A stretch of DNA of 10,681 bases from Enteractinococcus sp. (lineage in GTDB: Bacteria; Actinomycetota; Actinomycetes; Actinomycetales; Micrococcaceae): contig JAJUIX010000022.1 in the NCBI GenBank assembly GCA_029267455.1, positions 1 through 10,681 of the forward strand, written 5' to 3'. The position numbers and the translations under genes are program-made. The notes under the pieces are model-generated. The model saw nothing but the letters and a program-made list of their open reading frames with translations. It made no database searches and was not told the DNA's origin. Shown here one piece after another: positions 1-6,411 of the stretch (positions are counted from its first letter, which is position 1; each line of letters begins with the position of its first letter).

Positions 1-405
1 CAACGACAACAAGCCCGCCGCGACGCCGTGTTTGCCAATTCGGACCATGCCCCGGTCAAAACCACCTATGACCTCTATCCACAGATTGTGGCCGCCTATC
101 GTCATCCCAACCGTGCTCAAGCCAAACGGGAGTTGATCGCCGTGATCGATTCGATCAGTACCAAGATCCCAGACGAGCTTGCTGAGCTGCGAACCTTAGG
201 CCGCACCATGAAACGCCGGGCAGACGATATTCTGGCGTATTTCGACCACGCAAACACCAGCAACGGGCCCACCGAAGCCATCAACGGCAGAATCGAACAC
301 CTCCGCGGCACCGCCCTCGGTTTCAGAAACCTTGCCCATTACATCACCAGAGCACTCTTGGACACCGGCGGGTTCCGAACCAAAATACACTCAATTTTAC
401 GATGA
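1..405 (+). CDS. ISL3-family transposase, C-terminal part (5' end off-window)
   Basis: This is the last 134 codons of a DDE-type transposase that would cut and join IS ends. The reading frame is open to the left edge, so the GTG at 28 is unlikely to be the real start. The visible part ends with the family signature: NGPTEAINGRIEHLRG followed by ALGFRNLAHYITRALL and a GGFR tail. The Glu of TEAINGR (codon 274-276) is the position expected for the catalytic third acidic residue. No frameshift or stop interrupts the visible part, so the copy may be intact, but the two upstream catalytic Asp residues cannot be checked here. It is convergent with sigA and separated from it only by the sigA terminator. 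The family assignment rests on recalled C-terminal motifs of actinobacterial ISL3 transposases and I am fairly sure of it. Confidence 0.82.
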   Translation, partial: QRQQARRDAVFANSDHAPVKTTYDLYPQIVAAYRHPNRAQAKRELIAVIDSISTKIPDELAELRTLGRTMKRRADDILAYFDHANTSNGPTEAINGRIEHLRGTALGFRNLAHYITRALLDTGGFRTKIHSILR

Positions 406-408
406 GCC
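1..408 (+). mobile_element. Right end of an ISL3-family insertion sequence
   Basis: The transposase C-terminus runs to a stop at 403-405 and the element appears to end at about 408. Read from the outside on the minus strand the end begins GGCTCATCG, which resembles the GGCTCTTCG/GGGTCTT-like termini common in ISL3 elements (remembered family knowledge, not a search). The next eight bases, 409-416 (TGTTAAAC), are AT-rich and could be one copy of the 8-bp target duplication this family makes. The left end and the other duplication copy lie outside the window, so the exact boundary is an inference. Confidence 0.6.
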
Positions 409-427
409 TGTTAAACACATTTAAACA

Positions 428-460
428 AAAGGCAGCGGCCTACCATAGGCCGCTGCCTTT
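428..460 (-). terminator. Rho-independent terminator of sigA
   Basis: A perfect 15-bp GC-rich inverted repeat (428-442 with 446-460) encloses the 3-base loop 443-445. On the minus strand it is followed by TTTTGTTTAA, a good U-tract. It lies 26 bases beyond the sigA stop codon. On the plus strand the tail is only CTTTCTAG, so termination of transposase readthrough is probably weaker though possible. Confidence 0.88.
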
Positions 461-485
461 CTAGTAATTCTAGAGAATTGTCGAT

Positions 486-1799
486 TTACTCGAGGTAGTC
501 TCGCAGAACCTGTGAACGCGATGGGTGGCGCAGCTTGGACATCGTCTTCGATTCGATCTGGCGAATACGCTCACGAGTGACTCCGTAGACTTTACCAATC
601 TCGTCTAAAGTCTTCGGTTGCCCGTCCGTTAGACCGAAACGCATGGCTACCACGCCTGCTTCACGTTCCGAAAGCGTATCCAAGACAGAGTGCAGCTGTT
701 CCTGTAATAGGGTGAAGCCCACCGCATCTGCAGGTACAACCGCCTCGGAATCTTCAATTAGGTCGCCAAACTCAGAGTCTCCGTCTTCACCCAACGGGGT
801 GTGCAGAGAGATAGGTTCGCGGCCGTATTTCTGTACTTCGATGACCTTTTCTGGTGTCATATCGAGCTCGGTACCCAGCTCCTCTGGGGTTGGCTCACGA
901 CCGAGATCTTGCAACATCTGGCGCTGTACGCGTGCGAGTTTGTTGATCACTTCGACCATGTGCACCGGAATACGAATCGTACGGGCCTGGTCTGCCATAG
1001 CGCGGGTAATGGCCTGGCGGATCCACCAAGTCGCATAAGTCGAGAACTTAAAGCCTTTGGTGTAGTCGAACTTTTCGACGGCACGGATCAGGCCAAGGTT
1101 CCCTTCTTGGATGAGGTCCAAAAAGAGCATACCGCGTCCTGTATACCGCTTTGCCAGCGAGACCACCAAGCGCAAGTTTGCCTCTAGTAGGTGATTCTTA
1201 GCACGCCGACCGTCAGCGATAATCAGCTGCATATCGCGACGCAGCCGAGGATCGGTGATCTCTTCGTTTTGCATCTTGTGCTCGGCATAGAGACCAGCTT
1301 CAATGCGGGTTGCTAGATCAACTTCTTCTTCTGCATTGAGCAGCGCAACTTTACCAATTTGTTTTAGGTAGTCTTTGACCGGGTCTGCGGTAGCACCAAC
1401 AATATTGACGGCTCGCTGCTGCGGCGCATCTTCTTCAGTTTCAGAAACGACGAACCCGCCGGCTTTTTCGGTGGATTCAACGTCTGGTTTTTCAGGGCCC
1501 GCAGTTTCCTTGATTTCGGCTACTTCCTCGTCATCAACAACTTCCTCGTCGTCTTCAGCGGGCTCTTCATCAAGATCATCGTCAACGGCTAAATCGTCGC
1601 CTTCTACGTCATCTTCTACATCAAGCTCATCGTCTTCAACGAAGTCGTCTTCGTCTTCAATTACTGAATCTTCAGAAGCCATGGTTGCCTTCCTACCATT
1701 GGTAGTAGCGGCTGCCTTTCTTGCAGTCCCTTTGGCTGTGGCCTGCTTCTTTGTAGTAGCAGTTTTTTTGGCAGTCGCCTGTTTTGGAGTAGTAGTCAC
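486..1799 (-). CDS. sigA: Primary (group 1) RNA polymerase sigma factor SigA/RpoD
   Basis: 437 residues; directs core RNA polymerase to housekeeping promoters. Residues 1-35 are Lys/Ala/Thr-rich and about 45-110 are almost continuous Asp/Glu, as in actinobacterial HrdB/SigA proteins. Region 1.2 follows (about 138-170, with [13 protein letters not shown]). Region 2 spans about 203-276, with [19 protein letters not shown] and the -10-reading [13 protein letters not shown] at 255-267. Region 3 is about 282-355. Region 4 is about 370-432, with the -35-reading helix-turn-helix around [20 protein letters not shown]. All conserved regions are present, so this is a primary sigma, not an ECF type. The GTG start at 1799 is preceded by GAGGAAAGGA at good spacing; an in-frame ATG at 1682 (MASEDS) would remove the basic leader and has no better ribosome site. 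The gene is monocistronic with its own terminator. Its upstream gap holds a SigR/SigH-type promoter candidate and an extended -10 candidate. Confidence 0.97.
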   Translation of the reverse strand: MTTTPKQATAKKTATTKKQATAKGTARKAAATTNGRKATMASEDSVIEDEDDFVEDDELDVEDDVEGDDLAVDDDLDEEPAEDDEEVVDDEEVAEIKETAGPEKPDVESTEKAGGFVVSETEEDAPQQRAVNIVGATADPVKDYLKQIGKVALLNAEEEVDLATRIEAGLYAEHKMQNEEITDPRLRRDMQLIIADGRRAKNHLLEANLRLVVSLAKRYTGRGMLFLDLIQEGNLGLIRAVEKFDYTKGFKFSTYATWWIRQAITRAMADQARTIRIPVHMVEVINKLARVQRQMLQDLGREPTPEELGTELDMTPEKVIEVQKYGREPISLHTPLGEDGDSEFGDLIEDSEAVVPADAVGFTLLQEQLHSVLDTLSEREAGVVAMRFGLTDGQPKTLDEIGKVYGVTRERIRQIESKTMSKLRHPSRSQVLRDYLE

Positions 1800-1900
1800 T
1801 CAGGTCCTTTCCTCATGGGCAGCCGTATGAGTAATGAGCTCACACTCGATCAACACACCTATGACCCTGTCAAATCCGTGTTGAAATAATCATTGTTTCC

Positions 1901-1924
1901 GTCAGATACTCACAGGCATCTGAC
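1901..1924 (-). repeat. Inverted repeat in the sigA leader
   Basis: Perfect 7-bp arms (GTCAGAT at 1901-1907, ATCTGAC at 1918-1924) enclose a 10-base loop. It lies about 100 bases upstream of the sigA start and downstream of the proposed SigR-type promoter, so it would form a hairpin in that transcript's 5' leader. There is no U-tract, so it is not an obvious terminator. It could affect leader stability or be a protein site; no function can be assigned. Confidence 0.4.
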
Positions 1925-1963
1925 CGTTGCAAGATCCACGGAAGCAGGGTCTCTGATATGTGT

Positions 1964-1990
1964 AACGCGCTTAGTGATGGAATTGTTCCC
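1964..1990 (-). promoter_or_regulatory. Candidate SigR/SigH-type promoter upstream of sigA
   Basis: On the minus strand, GGGAAC (1990-1985) is followed after 17 bases by CGTT (1967-1964). Read as GGAAC-N18-GTT, this matches the thiol-stress ECF sigma consensus of actinomycetes (SigR of Streptomyces GGAAT-N18-GTT; SigH of mycobacteria and corynebacteria GGAAY-N17-21-CGTT). Transcription would start near 1957, giving a leader of about 158 bases before sigA. In Streptomyces coelicolor the primary sigma gene hrdB has a SigR-dependent promoter, so the position makes biological sense. The match is seen; the function is inferred. Confidence 0.6.
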
Positions 1991-1999
1991 ATCGCGACA

Positions 2000-2018
2000 A
2001 AAACTTTGCAAAAGTTTT
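2000..2018. repeat. AT-rich inverted repeat upstream of sigA
   Basis: Perfect 8-bp arms AAAACTTT (2000-2007) and AAAGTTTT (2011-2018) around GCA. It lies between the upstream extended -10 candidate (2042-2050) and the SigR-type promoter candidate (1964-1990), and overlaps a DnaA-box-like sequence at 2015-2023. Its symmetry and position fit an operator or a nucleoid-protein site, but no regulator is identified. Confidence 0.35.
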
Positions 2019-2023
2019 CCACA
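2015..2023 (+). promoter_or_regulatory. DnaA-box-like 9-mer upstream of sigA
   Basis: TTTTCCACA fits the general DnaA box TTWTNCACA, and differs at one position from the TTGTCCACA form typical of actinobacterial origins. It is a single site in the sigA upstream region, not an origin cluster. A 9-mer with degenerate positions is expected by chance fairly often. Confidence 0.25.
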
Positions 2024-2041
2024 CAGCCGTTAGACCAAAAC

Positions 2042-2050
2042 ATTATGCCA
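2042..2050 (-). promoter_or_regulatory. Candidate extended -10 promoter for sigA
   Basis: The minus strand reads TGGCATAAT: an extended TGn motif followed by CATAAT, one base from the housekeeping -10. No good -35 hexamer is seen 16-18 bases upstream, which is tolerable for extended -10 promoters. Transcription would begin near 2035, just after the DUF4192 gene ends, and would include the inverted repeats at 2000-2018 and 1901-1924 in a leader of about 235 bases. Confidence 0.4.
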
Positions 2051-2086
2051 CATTCATAGCAGAGGGATGTTTTTCTGCACTTTATG

Positions 2087-3430
2087 CTAGGCGGCGTGTT
2101 GCGGGTTCCAAGCGCTTTCCGTTCGCATTGCCCAATCGGCGACGGAGCACTCACGCACATACCCCTGCAATAAAATGAGGAATTGGTCCGCTGGGAAACG
2201 TTTTCGTGCCTGTCGCAAAAACTCTAAAGCGATACTGCCTCGGCCTCGTACCCACTCGATCCAAACTAAGAGCCCAGCTACGATGCCACCCGAGGACAAA
2301 TCCGATAACGGAAGCAGTTGATGACATAACCGCTCTAACTCGGCAATGCGACTCCAATTCGGAATACGTTCTGACTGGCCCTTTAAACAATCTTTCACTG
2401 CTATTCCGTCTAATAGATTGCTGGTCACGTCGGCTACGGCCGCGAACTGTGCCGGAAATTTCTCAAGGGTCACCATTCCGCGAAGGGCCGTCGTGAGGTC
2501 AAAACACGCGGTAGCCAAGATTGCGTCTCGAACAGGAGGATGCTCTAGGGCTGCCAGCAGCTCAGCCACCTCATCCGTATGCAGCATAGTGGGCCCGTTT
2601 TGAAGTTGCGTATCCCAAAGGCTTAACCGCTTCAGCACCACTTGGGGTCGATGTTCCAATAGGCCTGACGTGTCGTCGTCTTTTCGCGATGCCCGGGGTG
2701 AGGGAGGCGGGAAATGTAACCGCCGTGGCTCCGTATGAGTTTGCCCGGCTACCGCTCCTTTCGGATCTAAAATTTTGAAAATTTCTGTGGCTTGTGGGTC
2801 CCCTACTATTTCTCCCTGCACCATGCACTCAGTTGTTTCGGCACAACGCAAGTGCCACAGCATATCGTGATGGATCAGCCAAGCTTCCTGTACTGGCACA
2901 CCCTGGAGACCAAATTGCGCTGCGAACACTGCATTAGCGGCGCCCATCACCGCGAGCGCATGCTGATTCGAAACCGTTACGTCATCAGCTAAGTACACCA
3001 GCAAACACGAGGTAGTGGATGGTTCCCGGACCAACAGATCCCCGATATCACGTCCCGACTTGATGAAGTCGAGTTCCTGGTCCTCGGTTATCCCGAAATC
3101 CATAAATGTCACGCTTTCAGGGGTATCGGAGCGCAACATATGCTGCAGCGTTTCAGGGAGATCACATCGTACGACGGTTGACATGTGGTTACCCGCAAAC
3201 GCAATGACTACTAGTGAGTTACTCGGCGCAAAGCCTAAAGTACATTGAACGTAGGCTAAAACGTCTGCTGGACCCGTGACCTTAAATCGACGTCCTTTTA
3301 GGCTCTTGGTTTTGAGCGAGTCGTTCTGTTGAGATATCGCAGCAAACAGCGGCGTGGAATTGACGAGAAAATCTGGCGGGGTTTCACAGGGGCGATGGTG
3401 ATGTTTATTGTGTTGCATGCCATACAGCAT
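2087..3430 (-). CDS. DUF4192 domain-containing protein
   Basis: About 447 residues, function unknown. The family is actinobacterial and commonly sits beside sigA and a PAC2 gene. Numbered from a TTG at 3439, the recognisable domain starts near residue 54 with GPADVLAYVQCTLGFAPSNS, then LVVIAFAG and RCDLP, matching the usual opening 'PADLLAAVPYLLGF-P-SLVVV'. A central LxDP/charged linker follows (about 222-265). The C-terminal helical part (about 385-430) has WVRGRGSIALEFLRQARKRFPADQFL, like the TPR-like C-terminus of the family. No signal peptide or membrane helix is seen, so it is probably cytosolic. The start is uncertain: TTG 3439, ATG 3430 and ATG 3418 are possible. I chose 3430 because a weak GGA lies nine bases upstream. 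About 45 residues, including HHH, precede the conserved domain, which is longer than usual. It lies 83 bases downstream of the PAC2 stop on the same strand and may be co-transcribed with it. Confidence 0.85.
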   Translation of the reverse strand: MLYGMQHNKHHHRPCETPPDFLVNSTPLFAAISQQNDSLKTKSLKGRRFKVTGPADVLAYVQCTLGFAPSNSLVVIAFAGNHMSTVVRCDLPETLQHMLRSDTPESVTFMDFGITEDQELDFIKSGRDIGDLLVREPSTTSCLLVYLADDVTVSNQHALAVMGAANAVFAAQFGLQGVPVQEAWLIHHDMLWHLRCAETTECMVQGEIVGDPQATEIFKILDPKGAVAGQTHTEPRRLHFPPPSPRASRKDDDTSGLLEHRPQVVLKRLSLWDTQLQNGPTMLHTDEVAELLAALEHPPVRDAILATACFDLTTALRGMVTLEKFPAQFAAVADVTSNLLDGIAVKDCLKGQSERIPNWSRIAELERLCHQLLPLSDLSSGGIVAGLLVWIEWVRGRGSIALEFLRQARKRFPADQFLILLQGYVRECSVADWAMRTESAWNPQHAA

Positions 3431-3470
3431 GGAACACAATCCAGGAACGTGGGCGGCCCTGCTTCAGAAA

Positions 3471-3479
3471 TGTGGATAA
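3471..3479 (-). promoter_or_regulatory. Perfect DnaA box between the PAC2 and DUF4192 genes
   Basis: The minus strand reads TTATCCACA, the canonical high-affinity DnaA 9-mer. It lies in the 83-base gap about 40 bases upstream of the chosen DUF4192 start. No second consensus box is adjacent, so it is not an origin. It could be a DnaA-responsive site or a chance match. Confidence 0.35.
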
Positions 3480-3513
3480 CTTTTCAAGGACCGATATCGG
3501 CTTGCCCTATACA

Positions 3514-4662
3514 TTAATTGGTGTCGTTGTCCGACTCTCCGTCATCCTCATCGCCGTTGTCCTCTTCTTCGTCGCGTGCGACAAGTCCAAGTGCGTCCGG
3601 GTCAACTTCTGAACGGGAGGGACGCATGGGGTCCGTCGAGGGGTTTTTCTTCTCGAGTTTGCCGCTATCGACTAATGCGGTGCGATCATCCTCATCAAGA
3701 CCTGCATCGTCACGTTGGGCTTGGTCACTCAAATATGACTCGACTGCAGAACCTATCTCTTCTGCATTTGGCATCTGCTCATCAGGTTTCAATAACAAAC
3801 TGCGTGCTTGGTGTTCTTGAGCGTGCTCATCGAAGCGCTCTTCCAGGCGTTCTAACATCGCTGCGATTTCCGGGCGATTCTGGACCTGAGCGGCGATTTG
3901 ACGTTCAACCTCCCGGCCCGATTCGCGTAGCTCTTCACTCGGTAACATCAGGCCCATCGCCGCGCCCACGTATTCCACGGCAGCGACCGCGGCCTGCGGA
4001 TAGGTAGCATCCGCAAGATAGTGGGGCACGTGGAGGGTGTACCCACTGACTTGGTGTCCTGCTTCAGCAGCTCGTAGTTCCAGCAGCTGTGCTGCCCCAG
4101 CGGCAATCCGTCCTTTGGGCGCCCACGTGGCTAGCCCTTCCAGTAATTCCTTGGCATTACCGTGGGTGGTCACACCGAGTGGGCGCGTGTGTGGCACAGG
4201 CAGAGGGATGGCATCGATGAATGTCACGAGCTCCACTTCAAGCTGTTCCACCAGAATCATCACGGCCGATACAAAACGGTCCCACTGATAATCCGGTTCA
4301 GGACCACTCAACATCAAAAATGGCTGTTGCATCTGATCTTTGAGGAGGTGCAGTTCCAGCTGAGGTGCTTCGTAATCAAAAAACTGCTTCCCGTCGAAGC
4401 GTAAGTGGGGGCGCCGGGCACGATAGTCCAACAGTTGATCTGTATCGAAGGTGGCAATGCGTTGATGATCTAAGCGTTCCAATAGGAGGTTCTCGAGCTG
4501 AGTAGAAACACTGCCAGCATCCAGGTATCCGGAGAATACAACTAAGAGATCCAATCCATGCAGCGAATGGCGCTCTTCAGCGGATTCGTCAGAATCCGAA
4601 GAACCGGCCAACAGTTCTTTTGCAGAAGGCGACATCCGAATCAGATCGATAGGATCGAGCAT
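3514..4662 (-). CDS. PAC2 family (proteasome assembly chaperone-like) protein
   Basis: 382 residues, cytosolic. The PAC2 domain covers about 36-240: it opens with GLDLLVVFSGYLDAG and contains FFDYEAPQLEL, LMLSGPEPDYQWDRF, FIDAIPLPVPHTRP and GYTLHVPHYLADATYPQAAVAAVEY, all typical of the actinobacterial family. A predicted helical stretch (about 241-290) and the conserved MPNAEEIGSAVESYL (298-311) follow, then a charged tail ending in a run of Asp/Glu. Eukaryotic PAC2 helps assemble the 20S proteasome. The bacterial proteins share the fold, but their role is not established, so chaperone function should not be assumed. The ATG at 4662 has GAGGAAG six bases upstream. A SigR/SigH-type promoter candidate lies 57 bases above the start. 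It is divergent from pepA and is followed by the DUF4192 gene on the same strand. Confidence 0.9.
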   Translation of the reverse strand: MLDPIDLIRMSPSAKELLAGSSDSDESAEERHSLHGLDLLVVFSGYLDAGSVSTQLENLLLERLDHQRIATFDTDQLLDYRARRPHLRFDGKQFFDYEAPQLELHLLKDQMQQPFLMLSGPEPDYQWDRFVSAVMILVEQLEVELVTFIDAIPLPVPHTRPLGVTTHGNAKELLEGLATWAPKGRIAAGAAQLLELRAAEAGHQVSGYTLHVPHYLADATYPQAAVAAVEYVGAAMGLMLPSEELRESGREVERQIAAQVQNRPEIAAMLERLEERFDEHAQEHQARSLLLKPDEQMPNAEEIGSAVESYLSDQAQRDDAGLDEDDRTALVDSGKLEKKNPSTDPMRPSRSEVDPDALGLVARDEEEDNGDEDDGESDNDTN

Positions 4663-4689
4663 GCAACTTCCTCACTCATTGGGGTCCGG

Positions 4690-4730
4690 GTACTGCAGGA
4701 CGAGACGCTAATAAATAAAACACGCAGTAC
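4690..4730. repeat. Split inverted repeat in the PAC2/pepA divergent region
   Basis: GTACTGC (4690-4696) and GCAGTAC (4724-4730) are perfect 7-bp complements separated by 27 bases. One arm lies inside the spacer of the proposed PAC2 promoter and the other just downstream of its expected start site. That is a plausible two-half-site operator arrangement, but chance is not excluded. Confidence 0.3.
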
Positions 4731-4744
4731 ACAGGGCTTATTCC
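4719..4744 (-). promoter_or_regulatory. Candidate SigR/SigH-type promoter for the PAC2 gene
   Basis: The minus strand reads GGAAT (4744-4740), exactly 18 bases, then GTT (4721-4719). This is an exact fit to the Streptomyces SigR consensus GGAAT-N18-GTT. Transcription would start near 4712, giving a leader of about 50 bases before the ATG at 4662. No convincing housekeeping -35/-10 pair was found on this strand, which makes the ECF reading more attractive. Function is inferred. Confidence 0.6.
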
Positions 4745-4768
4745 GACACTGCTTCTGGATGCCATCGT

Positions 4769-4774
4769 TATGAT
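4769..4774 (+). promoter_or_regulatory. Candidate -10 element of pepA
   Basis: TATGAT is one base from the housekeeping -10. The -35 region 17 bases upstream is poor. If used, transcription would begin near 4781, downstream of the in-frame ATGs at 4770 and 4773. That supports the GTG at 4809 as the translation start. Confidence 0.4.
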
Positions 4775-4808
4775 GGAGGCACCAACCATTACACAAGGAT
4801 GTGATTAC

Positions 4809-6362
4809 GTGGCTCAAGATGCCGCTTCCACTGATTTTATTGCGGAATTCACCGCTGAACTGACCGCGGTCAGCACAATCGATACTACCGACGCACTGGT
4901 CGTTGGGGTGCAATCTACTGATGAGGGACCAGAAATTGTAGCTCCTGGTCTTGATGCGCAAGCTGTGGCGGGACTGCAAGACCAGCTCGAAGCCCTTGAA
5001 GTCAAAGGCAAGCTCGACGAGGTAACTCGCGTTGCCGGATCAACCACGGATTTTGATGCCAAGGTGGTCGTTCTGACCGGCATAGGCTCGACCGAAGCTC
5101 CCCCACAGGGTACTCCCAACCTCGATAATTCCACACCAGGTACGATCTCTGCTGAGGCGCTACGCCGGGCAGCTGGCGCGGCGACTGCCAAGCTTGCCGG
5201 CATCTCGACGATCACCCTCGCTCTGCCCGCGGACAGTACAGCTCGCTTAACTGCTGTGGCGGAGGGCGCTGCGCTTGGCACATATGCTTTTGCCGGGTAC
5301 AAGTCATCCAACGAGAACAAAGACGAAAATACCCAGCAGATTCGCCTGCAGTTCTTGAGCTCAATCGCAGATGCCAATGCCGTTGTTGAACGCGCTGGGG
5401 TAGTCGCACGTGCAACGTTTGTCACGCGCGATCTCGTCAACACTGCTCCGTCACATCTGTTCCCGGCCACCTTCGCAGAGGAAGTCGAAGCCTTGGTAGA
5501 TCATTCCAAGGTCAAGGTCACCATCTTTGATGAGGCTGCACTTGCAGAGGGCGGGTTTGGTGGCCTGTTAGGTGTCGGGCAGGGGTCTGCTAATCCACCA
5601 CGTCTTGTCAAACTTGAATATGCACCCGAACAGGCCAACGATCATGTAGCGCTAGTCGGCAAAGGCATTACCTTTGATACCGGTGGCATCTCCCTGAAGC
5701 CCGCTGGTTCTATGGAGACTATGAAATCCGATATGGCGGGCGCTGCAACGGTGGCCGCTGTCGTGCATGCAGTGGCTGAGTTGGGATTGGATGTTAAAGT
5801 CACCGGCTGGTTGGCCATGGCAGAAAACATGCCATCGGGCACCGGGATTAAACCATCCGACATCGTAACCATCCGGGGCGGCACCACGGTCGAAGTGATG
5901 AACACTGATGCCGAAGGTCGACTGGTCCTTGCAGACGCCCTAGTAGCTGCCACTGAAGAAGAACCCGACGTCGTAGTAGACATTGCCACCTTGACCGGCG
6001 CAGCGATGGTCGCGCTCGGTGTCCGCACCACCGGTCTCATGGGAGCGGATCAGATCCGAGCCGAACTGTCTACTGCAGCATCAACAACGGGCGAGACAGT
6101 CGTTGAACTGCCAATTCCGGAAGAGGCCCGGGCGGGTTTTGATTCCAATGTCGCCGATCTGAAAAACACCGGTGAACGCTATGGTGGAATGCAAGGCGCC
6201 GCAGCATTCTTGCGGGACTTCGTAGGCGAGACCCCATGGGCCCACCTCGATATTGCTGGGCCCTCCTTTAATGAATCGGCACCGCGTGGATACACCCCTA
6301 AAGACGCTACCGGCACCATGGTGCGCACATTAATTGAGTTTGTCACCAACCGCGCACAATAA
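4809..6362 (+). CDS. pepA: Leucyl aminopeptidase (M17 family, PepA type)
   Basis: 517 residues from the chosen start; a cytosolic, normally hexameric two-metal exopeptidase that removes N-terminal residues, often Leu, from peptides. The N-terminal macro-like domain (about 1-170) is variable. The catalytic domain has VGKGITFDTGG, SLKP, KSDMAGAATV, NTDAEGRLVLADAL and DIATLTGA. By comparison with E. coli PepA the metal ligands are Lys285, Asp290, Asp308, Asp367 and Glu369, with catalytic Lys297 and Arg371; all are present. Start choice: the GTG at 4809 has AAGGA nine bases upstream, whereas the in-frame ATGs at 4770 and 4773 lack a ribosome site and coincide with the candidate -10; using 4770 would add 13 residues (530 aa). 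It is divergent from the PAC2 gene, followed by a strong hairpin, and probably transcribed alone. Confidence 0.95.
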   Translation: MAQDAASTDFIAEFTAELTAVSTIDTTDALVVGVQSTDEGPEIVAPGLDAQAVAGLQDQLEALEVKGKLDEVTRVAGSTTDFDAKVVVLTGIGSTEAPPQGTPNLDNSTPGTISAEALRRAAGAATAKLAGISTITLALPADSTARLTAVAEGAALGTYAFAGYKSSNENKDENTQQIRLQFLSSIADANAVVERAGVVARATFVTRDLVNTAPSHLFPATFAEEVEALVDHSKVKVTIFDEAALAEGGFGGLLGVGQGSANPPRLVKLEYAPEQANDHVALVGKGITFDTGGISLKPAGSMETMKSDMAGAATVAAVVHAVAELGLDVKVTGWLAMAENMPSGTGIKPSDIVTIRGGTTVEVMNTDAEGRLVLADALVAATEEEPDVVVDIATLTGAAMVALGVRTTGLMGADQIRAELSTAASTTGETVVELPIPEEARAGFDSNVADLKNTGERYGGMQGAAAFLRDFVGETPWAHLDIAGPSFNESAPRGYTPKDATGTMVRTLIEFVTNRAQ

Positions 6363-6374
6363 CCGTCCATATCA

Positions 6375-6411
6375 CCAATCGGGGCCACAATTAATACGTG
6401 GCCCCGATTGG
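6375..6411 (+). terminator. Hairpin terminator after pepA
   Basis: A perfect 14-bp, GC-rich stem (6375-6388 with 6398-6411) surrounds a 9-base AT-rich loop, 12 bases after the pepA stop. It is not followed by a proper U-tract (GTCATTCATCC). Such U-less hairpins are common at actinobacterial gene ends, so this is probably a terminator or RNA 3'-end stabiliser. Confidence 0.7.

Noticed and set aside
468..481. AATTCT-AG-AGAATT hairpin beside the sigA terminator
   Set aside because: Only six AT-rich pairs with a 2-base loop, too weak to be a functional RNA hairpin.
1375..1830. Long Ser-rich plus-strand frame opposite the 5' part of sigA
   Set aside because: It is the antisense image of the acidic tract (GAN codons read as TCN); no ribosome site, and sigA is unambiguous on the other strand.
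1845..1873. Perfect TTGACA (-35) on the minus strand upstream of sigA
   Set aside because: No TANNNT-like -10 occurs 16-19 bases downstream (ATCGAG lies at spacing 17), so it was not called a promoter.
1870..1893. Seven-codon ATG frame in the sigA leader
   Set aside because: Ribosome site is weak and too close to the ATG; no sign of a regulatory peptide.
4814..5470. 218-codon minus-strand frame inside pepA
   Set aside because: Low-complexity Ser/Ala/Arg/Thr translation that mirrors pepA codons; no recognisable domain or ribosome site.
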